64,000 nt of DNA, from the NCBI GenBank assembly GCA_903813345.2, contig CAIIXF020000003.1, forward strand, positions 3,126,109-3,190,108. The letters are read 5' to 3'. The notes below the pieces were generated by a model. That model was not told where the DNA came from. It worked only from the letters and a program-made list of their open reading frames with translations, and made no database searches. The stretch comes from Owenia fusiformis (taxonomy: Eukaryota; Annelida; Polychaeta; Sabellida; Oweniidae). Shown piece after piece: positions 1 to 11,125 of this stretch (its first letter is position 1; every line of letters starts with the position of its first letter). The position numbers and the translations under genes were made by a program.

Positions 1-299
1 CTCTCTAACCAGATGACACAGGGTAGGGCTGGTACCTATGTATGGGGTCACCCGCGGGAATCCACGGTAATAGCTGTAAACAGTGATTAGATTTTATAAT
101 ACAGTTAAATGAATGCAGTATTGACTAATTCGGAGTTAAACATATATATATGATTCATTAGTTACTTCAGATATCAGGCATATAAGGGGTGTGTAATTGA
201 AGGTTTTTATCCAAGGGGGGAATGGATACATGATATGCCATGTAATACTAGTAATAGTAGATATTAACAGAATGCCACTTCTGGTGGTGACATAAAAAT
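1..299. other. intron sequence, nothing recognised
   Basis: This is AT-rich intron of the channel gene downstream of its last visible exon. I see no exon, RNA gene or mobile-element signature here. Confidence 0.5.
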
Positions 300-1375
300 C
301 AACAATTAAGAGACACATGTTCTAAGCCCATATTAGGAGACACATATCTTCATAAGCCCATATTAGTAGACACATATTCTATAAGCCCATATTAGGAGAC
401 ACTATTCTATAAGCCAATATTAATAGACACATATTCTATAGCCCACATGAGGAGACACTATTCTATAAACCCAAATTAAGAGACACATATCTTCATAAGC
501 CCATATTAGGAGACATACTCTAAAAGCTCATGTATGCAGACACATTTTCTTTAAGCTCTTATTAGGGGACATATATTTGATAAGCCCATGTGATGAGACA
601 CATATCTTTATTAGCCCATACATAGAGATATATAACCTAAAAGCCCATATTAAGAGATAAATATCTAATGAGACCATATTAGGAGACACATATATCATAA
701 GACCATATTAGGAGACACATATCAAAATATGAGCCCAAATTAGGAGACACATACTTTTATAAGCCAATATGTGGAGAAACAATTTTCTAGATCCATATTG
801 GGAGACACATATTCTATAAGTCCATATTATATGACACATATCTTATTAGATCACATTAGGAGACACATATTTTATAAGCCCATATTAGGAGACACATATT
901 TTATAAGCCCATCTTAGGAGACACACATCTACGTATAAGCCCATATAAGGAGACACATATCATATAAGGACATATTAGGAGACACATATTCTATAAGTCC
1001 ATATTAGGAAACATGTATTTCATAAGCCCATATTAAGAGACAAATATCTTATAAGGACAAATAAGAAGGCACATATTCCATAAGTCCAGATTAGGAGACA
1101 CCTCTTCAGAAGCTTATATTAGGTGACACACTATATATACATCCATATTTGAGACAAATATCCAATAAGCCCACATTGGGACGCACATTCTAAAAGCCCA
1201 AATTAGAGACACATATCCCTTTTGCCAATATGAGGAGACACATATCCAATTTGATAAGCCCATATTAAGAGACACAATTAGCCTAAATTAAGAAACACAT
1301 ATACTTTTATAAGCCCAAATTAAGAGACACATTCTAAAAGCCTATATTAGGAAACATATCCTATCTTGAACTAAT
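300..1375. repeat. diverged minisatellite, about 30-34 bp unit
   Basis: About 33 imperfect copies of a unit built around AGGAGACACATATTCTATAA followed by GCCCATATT. Copies vary by substitutions and small indels, so the array is old. It lies in the intron after the last visible exon of the channel gene. Unlike the arrays at 6.4, 11.9, 14.2 and 35.6 kb it shows no similarity to the neighbouring exon end. Confidence 0.9.
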
Positions 1376-1563
1376 TCATTTACCTTTTGTTTAACTTTGA
1401 ACATCTGCAAATACAGCAGGAGAAAGGTGAATAATTTTACAAGTTATCGCAAAAATAATTTAATTTGGTTGAGAAATTATGAATGGACAGATTTTTCAAA
1501 AATTGGTGGTCATTTTGAAATCGAAGACTATTGAAATTGTTTGATTATAGTGATGTTACTTAC

Positions 1564-1645
1564 TCAGAATCGGGGGCATCCCATAATTCCTCTTGTGCGT
1601 CAGGTTCGTCCTCTGAACTGTCACTCTCGACATTGATTTCTATAC
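1564..1645 (-). CDS. KCNT: Slo2 exon: acidic part of RCK1-RCK2 linker
   Basis: Acceptor TTGCAG and donor GTAAGT flank an 82-bp exon that encodes an acidic stretch (ESDSSEDEPDAQEELWDAP). Phase joins the preceding exon as G|GT. In KCNT proteins the same position holds a serine/acid-rich linker (SDQSEDE type) just before RCK2, so position and composition agree. It is the last exon inside the window, and its donor leaves two bases (GA) for the next exon. Confidence 0.82.
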
Positions 1646-2140
1646 CTGCAACATTTGCAAACACAAAAATGCAGATGCGTTGAAAAATATGCCAAAAAGT
1701 AGTAATAAATGTATCACCCAAATGCTTGAAATAAAGAAGGTTCATTTTGATATATTTAATTGACCGCAAGTGGAATTTTAGAACCACTAGAAAGCTGGGG
1801 TACCATAGTTAAAAATTTCAGGATAAAGGAGACTTTAACTAAGGCTGTTGCCATGGAAACAAATGCAATAACCTTTGTTAAATGTACAATAAATAGTAAT
1901 AATAGCACCTTTTTCCTCTCAATAGGATCTTTCTAAAACTAAATTTTTAATTTAATTTGGTAAAATCAAGACAAACTGCAAATATCGGGCTATTTCAATT
2001 ATTTTGAACTCAAACACAATATTGATTTAAATTGACACTACCCTACTGGTTATTAAAATATGATACATTTTTTTATACTTGAGAAGTTCTAATTATCGTG
2101 GATCGTGATGACATATTCTCATCATTTATGTATAGCTTAC
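1646..2140. other. intron, nothing recognised
   Basis: AT-rich intron between two linker exons. No repeat or coding signal seen. Confidence 0.5.
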
Positions 2141-2314
2141 CAATTGCTTCTAACATGGCCGGTACAGGTGCAATACTCGGCCTCTTTGCCAGGCTTTGTA
2201 TAGTTAGTCCTTTAGGGAGTTCTAGTTTATTCGATGGTTCCTTATTACTCTGACTGGACGTCGACATAGACCGAGGCTTAACTGACGTATGCTGTAACTC
2301 CAAGGCAACAGTCC
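2141..2314 (-). CDS. KCNT: Slo2 exon: RCK1-RCK2 linker with RRPSIAPV-like motif
   Basis: 174 bp, acceptor TTTGTAG, donor GTAAGC, phase 1 at both ends, so skipping would keep the frame. It starts GTVALELQ and ends with KRPSIAPVPAMLEAI. These match the conserved GTVAMDLQ start and RRPSIAPV motif of vertebrate KCNT linkers. Between them lies a low-conservation Ser/Lys-rich stretch. The exon directly upstream at 5154-5243 begins with a similar pattern. Confidence 0.9.
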
Positions 2315-5153
2315 CTACAAATAAAGACAAAATTCTAAACTGTAAAAATGGGCATTTTTTCAAAATGACAGTCTACCATTTTGACCCATGTTTAACAAGA
2401 TGAGAATGAGAGAATGATGAGAATTTCTCTAGTTTAATTAAAAAAGTGTATGAACATTAATTTTGCAGATTTGTTATTTTAAAGGTTGTCGCCATCTAAG
2501 GTAAAAGATAAATCCCCGCTAAAAAATCAAAACAACTTATGCAATACTTTATTTGCATAAAAACATGTTAATAATTGCATTGCATGCAAATAAAACTGAA
2601 ATACTAGCACCACAAATTCTATTCTCCTGTACCCCTCTGCCATATCAAGAAGGGGAGAGGTGGGGGGGGGGTGTCTTTGGGGTTGGCGCAGTGTTGTTTT
2701 TGCAGCTATTGTGAAGTTAAAACCATTATCCATTTTATTACAAAACTTGACAAACATAAACTACAATACTAGATGTAACATCAGGGAAGGTTTTGGTGAA
2801 TGAATAAATTACAGTAAAACATGAATACAGACATATCTCTATGATCTGAACATCTCTCAATGTTAACACCTCTCAATGTGAACACCTCTCTAATGTGAAC
2901 ACCTCTCAATGTGAACACCTCTCTAATGTGAACATCTCTCAATGTGAATGTCTTTTAATGTGAATACCTCTCAATGTGAACACTTTTTCTTGGTCCCAAT
3001 TTTGTTATCTTCCATTGACACACATGTTGATAAACCTTGAAATATGAACACCTGCTAGTTTGAACACTTTTATCTGGTTCAAGAGGGGTTCAGATTAGAC
3101 AGGTTTTACTGTATCTCATACTTCATTTTGTGCATCAACTATTAATTCGAGATCTAAGGAACCCCATTTATACTCTAAAGAGTTTATTTTCATATAACTC
3201 ATTTTAGTCAACATCCACAACCATCTGAATTTTAAATGATTTCTAAAATATGTCACAATATTATAAAAATGAATCAAAATCATTTGACAATGTTTAATAT
3301 AACAATTAGAAAACTATATCCTAAAAACTACCTACAGTATAAATATTCATATTTCTTAAATGTAACACCAATTTTTTAGAATAATGGCTATTTCTATATG
3401 TGATGACACACTTTTACAAGCACTTGACATCAGCACTTAGAGAAACTCCGCTAAAAATCTATTTGCACTTATTTGAAAATATATTTTCAACCAGTAGAGT
3501 GGTTGAACGATCTTGAAATGCTTTTCTAATATTTTGATTTTATAGACAGTGTAGGTGGTAAGTGACTATCTAACACACAGTTAAAATACTGATCTACTAA
3601 AAATGAAATAATGTACAATAGGGAGTTTAAGCTACGTTTTAGAGAACTTGTGCATGAATGTGTGCAATTATCGTCTTTTTGAATATGTTTTGTTCATAGT
3701 TTACTTTCCCCATTGAGTCTTAATGATGCTGTCCCCAAAAATAGGTGGCGCCCCTGTAGTGAATTTCAAAATATGCCCTTATTTTCACCCTAATTCACAC
3801 AAGAAAATTCATACTGATTGTAAATAACGTTTTTGATAAGATTTTATTAGTATTTCAATGTCATTTTACTATTAAAATATGTTAAAAATTATTTTATACC
3901 CCTACCCTCTGTTTGAAAATGAATAGATGGCGCCTCTTTAACTGCCCATAGCGAATTTACTTACCACACATTTTTATTCAAGTTAGGATAATTTACTCTA
4001 GAGAGTGTCTGGAACAAAATGATACCCTCAAACCTTTTTTACTAGCCGATCACCGAAATCGGAGCTGGGGACAGCATCATAAGGGAAGATAGCTGTTCAG
4101 ACTGAATGAACTCTCTGAAAAAACTAATTGAGATGGACACTGTGATCCCTGGGGGATGGGGGGTCATACGGGTCATAACATTCATGCATGAGTTCTCTCA
4201 GAAATGTGTAGTTTAATCTCCTTATTAGATTCAACATGCAGGTTTCCCACGGAGCACATTAATATAATAGTCATTTCTAGAAACAAGTGATTAGATTAAA
4301 TTGTTCCATCGCATATCGAGGGGCCCTATCGAGGAACAGTACATTTTGATTTCAGAATGCAAAATGGTCAAAATGCTCCTTTTGTTTATTTTGATCATTT
4401 CTGAGTTTCGTTCAAAGTTTTACCACTGATCCAGATTTTTCTAAAGATAAAATGCATATTGGCCAAAACTGTACTTCTTGAGTTTTGCTTTTTCAGGTGA
4501 ATCAATCAGTTGATTGAAACAATTGAAATACCTGGAATATATCATGGGGCTTAAATGTACATGGCTTAAAGACTGAGAGCGGGTATAAAAGGCAGATGGA
4601 ACAGCCCACAAAAGCCAAATATGGCAGTTTAAAGGTCCAGTTCAAACAAAATGAGAAAATTTTTTAACTTTCTGCTATAACAAGATTGTTATGATGAGTT
4701 ACAAGCTCTTTTTTGTTACAGTGGTTCATGAATCTTTCAAATCAAATTCTGAAAATGTTGTTTAGTTTTTGTGAAATTTCTTTTTGTAAATATGCTCATT
4801 AGCATAACTGAAAGTTTAAATTTCAGCCAATGGGCATCTCTTATCCGTCTAGAAGTAAACAAACATAGCATAAGGCTGTATCTCACTTGTAGCAGACCAT
4901 GTGTTTCTGTTTATGCTGGACATTTAAACTGACCACATTAGCACTGATTGGCTGAGCTGTGACAGCTTGATTAATAGCTTCACCCGGGTCCAAATCTCTG
5001 GGCCTTTAAATGTATACAGCGTTTAAATGTATCACAGGCTTAAATGTACGTAAGGCCTAATTGTATATATAGCTTAATAATTATGGGTCTTAAAGGGACC
5101 AATCTCGATATACGACTGAATTTCTAGTGCAATATTTTGTAGACGGCTCTAAC
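2315..5153. other. intron with one dispersed-repeat copy
   Basis: Long intron. At about 2820-3115 it holds a copy of a dispersed repeat rich in TGAACACCTCTC and ending in a CAGGTTTTACTG-type motif; related copies are elsewhere in the window. A G-rich run lies near 2660-2675. The rest is AT-rich with no coding signal. Confidence 0.55.
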
Positions 5154-5243
5154 CATTATCTCCATCTATATTTTGGACAAGCTGTTCACTCTCCACAGGG
5201 GGTTCATCTACTCCAACTTTATCTAAGTCCAGTATAATAGAAC
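5154..5243 (-). CDS. KCNT: Slo2 candidate cassette exon in the linker
   Basis: 90 bp (multiple of three), phase 1-1. Acceptor AATTTCAG is good; donor GTTAGA is weak. It encodes GSIILDLDKVGVDEPP and then an acidic run ending in DGDN. It fits in frame between the exons at 5907 and 2141, but those two also join directly in frame and reproduce the usual KCNT linker. Its first residues (GSIILDL) resemble those of the next exon (GTVALEL), which suggests a diverged exon duplicate. It may be optional or alternative. Confidence 0.6.
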
Positions 5244-5906
5244 CTGAAATTCACAATACTGACAGGGTTCAAAAAGAAAAACTAAAAAAAATGAATATTT
5301 ACAATAATCAAGCTTAAAATATCAGATGTAAAGATCGGATAGTCAAAATTAGGGTTGGCACAGGATAGTTTTTTGTAGGATCCTGAAGTTTTGGAGTAGC
5401 TCTTTCACATGAGAAGAACTTAAAATTCCGTTTTCAAGAAAAAACATTGGATATTTTCAAAATGTTCTGAATTTTGAAAGACTTCTATTTTCATTCACAA
5501 CATTTTTGAAATATTTTTTTTCTCCGAGTATGGAAATTAAGTTTTGAAATCTTCTCAGCGCAGTCCAGATTCAGATACCAATGGCAGATACTCAGTACGG
5601 TAATGTTTTATAATTAGAGATACAACAAATTCATTCCAAAAACAGTAGCAGTTTTTATCGATCAGATATAAAATCAAATTAGAAATGCTTAAGACAATCA
5701 CATGCAGAAATTATCATAGTGGAAGTATATTTATTTGCACATGTACATTTTTACAGACCATGCAAACTATATTTACATCCACTGTCATTTTTAATTTTAA
5801 ATATGATGTATGTTGACTATTGTGACATCATCATATTGATCAATTATGACCTCATAGTTACACAAAACAACATAGCAACCAAGCAACATAAGCATTGTTG
5901 CCATAC
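5244..5906. other. intron, nothing recognised
   Basis: AT-rich intron without recognisable repeats or coding signal. A 72-aa plus-strand ORF here has no supporting features. Confidence 0.45.
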
Positions 5907-6145
5907 CTACGCTTGCTATCATACTAGCTACTTTTGAATAAGCCTTCCCATCACCCATCTTGAGCTTGTCCAATCGCTGGTCTTTCTCCTGATTTGGGTG
6001 TGCTAGTATGAACGCAGAATTCTCCTCCTTTGTTAAATTCATATAGAAGCATGTATCGGTCTCATGCATGATATGACGAGGTCCGGGATTCAATTGGATA
6101 GATGGACTGTTTTCTGTTTGGATTCCAACCAAACTGACTCCATAC
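5907..6145 (-). CDS. KCNT: Slo2 exon: end of RCK1 region, NPGPRH/CFYMNLTKEEN segment
   Basis: 239 bp, acceptor TTGCTAG, donor GTATGG. Codes for YGVSLVGIQTENSPSIQL, then LNPGPRHIMHETDTCFYMN and LTKEENSAFILAH. These are among the most conserved stretches of KCNT proteins after the first RCK core. The C-terminal part (KMGDGKAYSKVASMIASV) leads into the linker, where vertebrate KCNT has an IIASMGTVAM-type sequence. Confidence 0.95.
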
Positions 6146-6360
6146 CTAGCAAAAATATAAAGATATAAATTATCAAAAACTATATTTATGCACCATTTAA
6201 AGCATGATAGGTGACAAACTTAATAAGACTCTATTTCTCTAGTCGTAATGTGTTTTTGTACTTTCTGATGGATTTTCGACTAAATGTTATGGAACATTAA
6301 GAAAAAAAATATTCAACTTTTTTCGAACCACCCTGTATTTACATATTATTCACTTATACA

Positions 6361-6828
6361 GACCATCATGTACCAACTTCAGATGTGCAATTCAAAAAAC
6401 TATTCAAAAATTACCCTGTACTTACTTCCGATGTGCATGAAATGTAGCAACTAAAAATATATTCACCTTTTCAGATATTCACTTACTTCCGATGTGTATG
6501 AAATGTAGCAACTAAAAATATATTCACTTTTTCGGATATTCACTTACTTCCCATGTGCATGGAATGACAAATATATTCACTTTTTCGGATATTCACTTAC
6601 TTCCGATGTGCATGAAATGTAGCAACTAAAAATATATTCACTTTTTCGGATATTCACTTACTTCCCATGTGCATGGAATGACAAATATATTCACTTTTTC
6701 GGATATTCACTTACTTCCGATGTGTATGAAATGTAGCAACTAAAAATATATTCACTTTTTCGGATATTCACTTACTTCCCATGTGCATGGAATGACAAAT
6801 ATATTCACTTTTTCGGATATTCACTTAC
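6361..6828 (-). repeat. exon-end/5' splice-site minisatellite D (53/61-bp units)
   Basis: Seven tandem copies, plus one degenerate copy near 6375, of the 3' end of the 6829-6978 exon followed by GTAAGT and about 35-40 bp of intron. Donors on the minus strand sit next to 6420, 6481, 6542, 6595, 6656, 6709 and 6770, and the genuine one at 6823-6828. Spacing alternates 61, 61, 53, 61, 53, 61, 53, so the higher-order unit is 114 bp. All seven full copies keep GTAAGT. Use of any decoy would add an in-frame TAA directly after the exon. Confidence 0.92.
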
Positions 6829-6978
6829 TTCCGATGTGCATGAAATGACGCATATGTGAAACTCTTCCCCTCGTACTCTCCGAAAAATTTACTATTTTTC
6901 AGCTGTATGTGATAAATCTCATTCCCGGAGCATCTGCCATAAAGTCTTTGCCATTCTGAATCAGAATCCTGGCCTTCC
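6829..6978 (-). CDS. KCNT: Slo2 exon: RCK1, [16 protein letters not shown] to [10 protein letters not shown]
   Basis: 150 bp, acceptor TTGCAG, donor GTAAGT. Encodes [18 protein letters not shown] and [20 protein letters not shown], nearly the same as vertebrate KCNT at this point. Phase links AG|G on the 5' side and AA|G on the 3' side. Its last about 19 bp plus donor are the seed of the tandem array directly downstream. Confidence 0.96.
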
Positions 6979-8376
6979 CTGCAAGCAGAAATAAACATAT
7001 CTTAGGGATTTCATTAGCAGCAAGCAACGGGCAATTTTCACAGGTCGTTTTCACAAAATCGCCTGTAGTTTTTAAGGACTTTTCAACGTTCCCATGTAAA
7101 ATTCCCTGTATCTTTTATAAGTAGCCTTCCAGCCAAGGGAAATTGATGGGAACTTTATCAATAATCATCTTGGTTGGTTGGGTCGAATAAATAAAATGCA
7201 ATCTGCAACATACATTCTCTTAGATTATTTTTCGATGTTATTATATTTTTCCAGTCTCCGAAAAAAAAAACTTCTCGAATCGTCTCGATTCAGATACAAT
7301 GATATTTTTGAAATAGTTGTTTTTCGTAAAACAGCATTTAATGCAATACATATTGTATCATGCACACCTGAGCACTGATGTTTTTTCCTCAGGTTATCCT
7401 CTGTTATTGTAAAAAAACAATAAGTATGAGTTAAAATAAGTAATATAATACCCTATGGCCATGGTCCCATATGGTCAACAGAATTAACTCTTGTGTTAAA
7501 TCTAGTTCGCTGGAAGATGTTTTTACAGAAAACCATCTAAGCAACTGATCAGATTTCGTAAACATTTCCGAATTCTCTTAATACTGAGTGTAGCTTTGTA
7601 CAAAGAGTGTTTAAAATTAAACCTGTATATTAGAACAAAATTTCAAGTTAAACCTTAAACTCCAAATTAAACCTTAAATTCCAAGTTAAACATGAGTGAA
7701 ATTCGATTATGGGAGGTTTTACTATTTTTGAAACTCCAAAGCTTCAGGTAGCATTCCCAAATTCAATAGACTAGATGCGAGTAGAAAAAATCTTGATTTA
7801 CGCCATCAAATATTCAAAATTCAGTCAAAGCGATGTTATATTTGAAATCTACATGTAAAAGTACATCTAGAAATATGGCTTCGAAAATTGTTTATCAAGT
7901 TTGAAAATTTAATTATTTTTGAAAGTGTGACTTCTAGTTCGGGTTGATTCTCCATAGAGCCCATGTTACAAAATCACAAAAAGTGAAATATCTTTTCTTG
8001 TATTGGTCAGATAACATTTTCATTTACTGGACATATTTTGATTTGCATAACTATTAGATACATAAGGGTTATATGAAAATTAAACCACTAAAACAGATGT
8101 AATTTAAGTTTAAGGGAACTTTCTACTATAGCCGCCATGTTATCTGACCCGAACGGGCCACCTGGTGGTGAAACTGGGAACTACCTACTCACATCTGCGT
8201 TATTGCCGCCTGACAGTTTAACAGTGACAGTTTAACCTACTATTTTATGGCCAACTCATTTAATAAATATGAAAAAACCACTATTCCATTCATATTTCAA
8301 TGAGTTGGCCATTAAAATAAGTTAAACCATCAGCCAGCAGTTGGAATTCTTGAACGCTACCAAAGGGTTTACTCAC
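6979..8376. other. intron with one foldback element
   Basis: About 1.4 kb of AT-rich intron. Apart from the foldback at 8230-8327 I see no coding or repeat structure. Confidence 0.5.
8230..8327. repeat. small foldback (inverted repeat) element
   Basis: Arms of about 30 bp (left starts GTTTAACCTACTATTTTATG, right ends AATAAGTTAAAC, sharing the GGCCAACTCATT core as complements) surround a short loop. It is 50 bp upstream of a splice donor (8377) on the intron side. Confidence 0.75.
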
Positions 8377-8485
8377 CTTCCTCTTGATGTATGTGTCAAT
8401 AGTGTTATAAGTGTAGATGCCCCAGGGCACAGACAATTGTTGGCTAATATAGCATATTTGAATTCATCCTCACATACCACATGCT
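8377..8485 (-). CDS. KCNT: Slo2 exon: RCK1, [20 protein letters not shown]
   Basis: 109 bp, acceptor GTCTTTCAG, donor GTGAGT. Encodes [20 protein letters not shown] followed by [16 protein letters not shown], matching the conserved DHVVCEEECKYAMLALNC block of KCNT RCK1. Phases are G|AG in and AG|G out. Confidence 0.95.
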
Positions 8486-8714
8486 CTGAAAGACAACAAC
8501 AATTTACTGATTTTCAAATTTAATCTAAACCGAGCTGAGGGAGATTTTCTCAATATTTTACTTCTCGAGTGATAAACTAAAACTGACCATACATAACCCT
8601 TATATAATCTATACATCATTAATGCAGCTTTTTTAGGTATTGTTGCTCCCTAGAGGGTTGCCCCACTACCTTATAGATTAAATAAAATAAAAGAACTGAA
8701 TGAAAACTACATAC

Positions 8715-8823
8715 CTGCAAACTTGACGTGGAATTTATTTTCAGGTCTAAAGATTTGGACATACTGTGGGCAGTGTGGGGCAAAATCTCTGACAGCCCAT
8801 GACCTCATTATTGTATGCTGGTC
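8715..8823 (-). CDS. KCNT: Slo2 exon: RCK1, [16 protein letters not shown]
   Basis: 109 bp, acceptor TGTTCCAG, donor GTATGT. Encodes [18 protein letters not shown] and [16 protein letters not shown], matching the ILRAWAVKDFAPNCPLYVQ region of vertebrate KCNT. Confidence 0.95.
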
Positions 8824-9089
8824 CTGGAACAAATCAGAAATAAAGAATAGAAAATAAGATTAAGCCCTCACTTTTTCGTAGATTCATGATTTCATTCGAT
8901 CCATTCATTTTAATTTTTTTCCATTATTTTTTTTATTTTTTCATTATTTTTCATTTTCACATTTTTTCATTCTATTACATTTTTCCTTTTAATTTTACAC
9001 TACCATTTTTAAGTTTTTGGAATACAATGCATTTTTTTAAATGATGAACAAATATGAGATGAGATGTTGTTTTGTATAAAGAACCTTAC
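8824..9089. other. short intron with T-rich tract
   Basis: The plus strand is very T-rich (runs of TTTTTCATTATTTT), giving a long A-rich tract in the transcript. No coding signal. Confidence 0.5.
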
Positions 9090-9153
9090 AGCAGCATTCC
9101 TGTCCGCATAGTTCCTCTGGGCCAAAATAAAGCAAGCCTCGGCATCTTGCATT
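9090..9153 (-). CDS. KCNT: Slo2 exon: RCK1, MQDAEACFILAQRNYADRNAA
   Basis: 64 bp, acceptor TTATAG, donor GTAAGG. Encodes MQDAEACFILAQRNYADRNA, aligning with [20 protein letters not shown] of KCNT1. In-frame with both neighbours. Confidence 0.93.
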
Positions 9154-9229
9154 CTATAATAATAAAATGGAGAGGGTTATTGGCTACAGATTAAAAATAA
9201 ACCGTTGCACATAAAAACTCAAAACTGAA

Positions 9230-9865
9230 AGTTGTAGATTACAACTCTAGAGCTCCAAATTGTAACCATACATCAGCAGATAACAACTCAACAGCTGCAG
9301 ATTACAACCTTACTGCTGCAGATTACAACTCAAAAGTTGCATATAACAACTCTACTCCTGCAGATTTCAACTCAAAAGGTGCATATTACAACTCAAAAGT
9401 TGCATATTTCAACTCAAAACCTGCAGATTTCAACTCAAAAGCTGCAGATTACAACTCAAAAGCTGCAGATTTCAACTCAAAAGGTGCAGATTACAACTAA
9501 AAAGCTGCAGATTACAACTCAAAAGCCGCATATTACAACTCTTCTGCTGCAGATTTCAACTCAAAAGTTGCAGATTACAACTCAAAAGCTGCAGATTACA
9601 ACTCAAAAGTTGCAGATTACAACTCAAAACCAGCAAATTACAACTCAAAAGCTGCAGATTACAACTCAAAAGTTGCAGATTACAACTCAAAACCTGCAGA
9701 TTACAACTCAAAAGCTGCAGATTACAACTCAAAAGTTGTAGATTACAACTCAAAAGCTGCAGATTTCAACTCAAAAGGTGCAGATAACAACTAAAAAGCT
9801 GCAGATTTCAACTCAAAAGCTGCAGATTTCAACTCAAAAGCTGCAGATTACAACTTCATTTCTTA
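9230..9865. repeat. minisatellite, about 20-21 bp unit
   Basis: About 28 copies of ACTCAAAAGCTGCAGATTACA and close variants (GTTGCAG, ATTTCAACTC). It sits in the intron between two RCK1 exons. Open frames on both strands (about 134 aa plus, 65 aa minus) are by-products of a repeat length near a multiple of three. The unit contains CTGCAG but no GTAAGT, so it is not one of the exon-end arrays. Confidence 0.93.
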
Positions 9866-9937
9866 TTATCACTATAATTTGAGAATTTGACACAAATCAA
9901 CAAAATTACAGTATTTACCCAGAATTCCCAAACTTAC

Positions 9938-10074
9938 CTGCATCTATTTAGATCAGAGTCTTTCAGCACAGAACCCTGGATGTATATGACCCTCTGTGCC
10001 CAAATAGGGACTGATAATATCATCTTAATGGTGGGTTCAAGTTCACAGGGAGATAACAGCACAACATAATAGTC
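9938..10074 (-). CDS. KCNT: Slo2 exon: RCK1, DYYVVLLSPCELEPTIK
   Basis: 137 bp, acceptor ATTGTAG, donor GTAAGT. Encodes DYYVVLLSPCELEPTI and WAQRVIYIQGSVLKDSDLNR, matching DYYVVILCPTEMD and QRVIYLQGSALKDQDL of KCNT1. This is a beta-alpha-beta part of RCK1. Confidence 0.95.
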
Positions 10075-10499
10075 CTACAATAAATAATATTCAATTCTTT
10101 TTAAAAACTGTTTTTGAAGTCCTGTGGGAAAACAGTGTTCATTCCAGGTCTGAACAGTATACACTGTATATGTAATTTGAAGAATTTAGTCTTATTTATT
10201 TTTCTTTTAAATAGTTTTACAGTAATTTTTTTATATTGTTGGACGGACGTTTGGCCCTTATAGGGAATAAGTAAAAATAAATCCTATTAAATATATAATG
10301 TATATTAAATGTAAGCTTGTATATAAACTAAAAAATACTGAATTTTGGCAAATACAAAATTTTGTTTTAGAAGGTTTACCACAGTGATCATACAGAGTTG
10401 ATAGACTGGGTATGTAGAAAACAAAAAACGTGTATAATTTATAATATAAATGTTACTAAAGGACTGTTAGGGAGATTTTTTACAGTCCCTCAGGATAAA

Positions 10500-10767
10500 A
10501 CCCATATCTAAAAAATGTTTGCTCATTTGTAATTTTGGGTGCGCCTAGAACAAAAGGTCCATTATTTTGGGAGATTTTTATAGTCCCTAAGAGGACACTA
10601 TTATTTCCCTCAGGATAAAACCCATATCCAAAAATTACATGTATGTTTACTCATTTGTAATTTTGGGTAGGCATAGATCAAAAGGTCCATTTTGATAGTC
10701 CTAAAGAAGATACTATTGCTTCCCTCAGGATAAAACCCATATCCAATACTAATAATATGTTACTCAC
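10500..10767 (-). repeat. decayed exon-end/5' splice-site duplications (array E)
   Basis: Two extra copies, spaced about 128 and 113 bp, of the last about 25 bp of the 10768-10932 exon plus following intron. Each keeps a CACCCAAAATTACA-like exon end (ACCCAAAATTACA in the nearer copy), but the donor has changed from CAGGTGAGT to CAAATGAG(T/C). Intron sequence such as TGGGTTTTATCCTGAGGGA repeats with them. It looks like the earlier or decayed form of the same process as arrays A-D. Confidence 0.8.
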
Positions 10768-10932
10768 CTGTAATTTTGGGTGGGCGTAGAATTCATTTAA
10801 GAAGTCCATGATGCTCTCTGTGTGTAGTGTAGTGGCACATACAACAACATGTTTCTCATTCTGAGCCCTATGGGAGCTGTATGTCCCCCCTTGTTTCTGG
10901 CGCTCCATCCAGGTGTACGCCAGTTGTTCAAA
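10768..10932 (-). CDS. KCNT: Slo2 exon: post-S6 to RCK1 start, WMERQK...EKHVVVC
   Basis: 165 bp, exactly 55 codons, acceptor TATGACAG, donor GTGAGT. Encodes [20 protein letters not shown], then [20 protein letters not shown] and [14 protein letters not shown]. This is the most recognisable Slo2 stretch: the end of the S6 linker and first beta strand of RCK1. Confidence 0.97.
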
Positions 10933-10957
10933 CTGTCATAAGAAAATGGTACAATAT

Positions 10958-11125
10958 ACAATTGTTGACCTCTCCAGAGGTCAACCGGCAAAATTGTATA
11001 CCGAGACTGTAAACCGAGAAACTACTGTTGACAGAGACCGAAGGTCGAGGTCAACAGTAGTTTCAAGGTTTACAGTCGAGGTATATGATTTTGACGGTTG
11101 ACCGAATGGAGAGGTCTACAATTGT
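10958..11125. repeat. long hairpin (inverted repeat), end of a MITE-like element
   Basis: Two arms of about 75 bp. Left begins ACAATTGTTGACCTCTCC, the right reads as its inverted copy ending GGAGAGGTCTACAATTGT. Related sequences occur at about 21.5, 23.3, 24.4 and 27.8 kb. The left end is only 22 bp beyond the acceptor AG of the exon at 10768-10932, so the element probably supplies or overlaps the branch-point zone of that intron. Confidence 0.85.

Noticed and set aside
9337-9753. Long plus and minus ORFs with ITTQKLQ or LSCNLQL repeats
   Set aside because: Both are by-products of the 20-21-bp minisatellite; no gene support.
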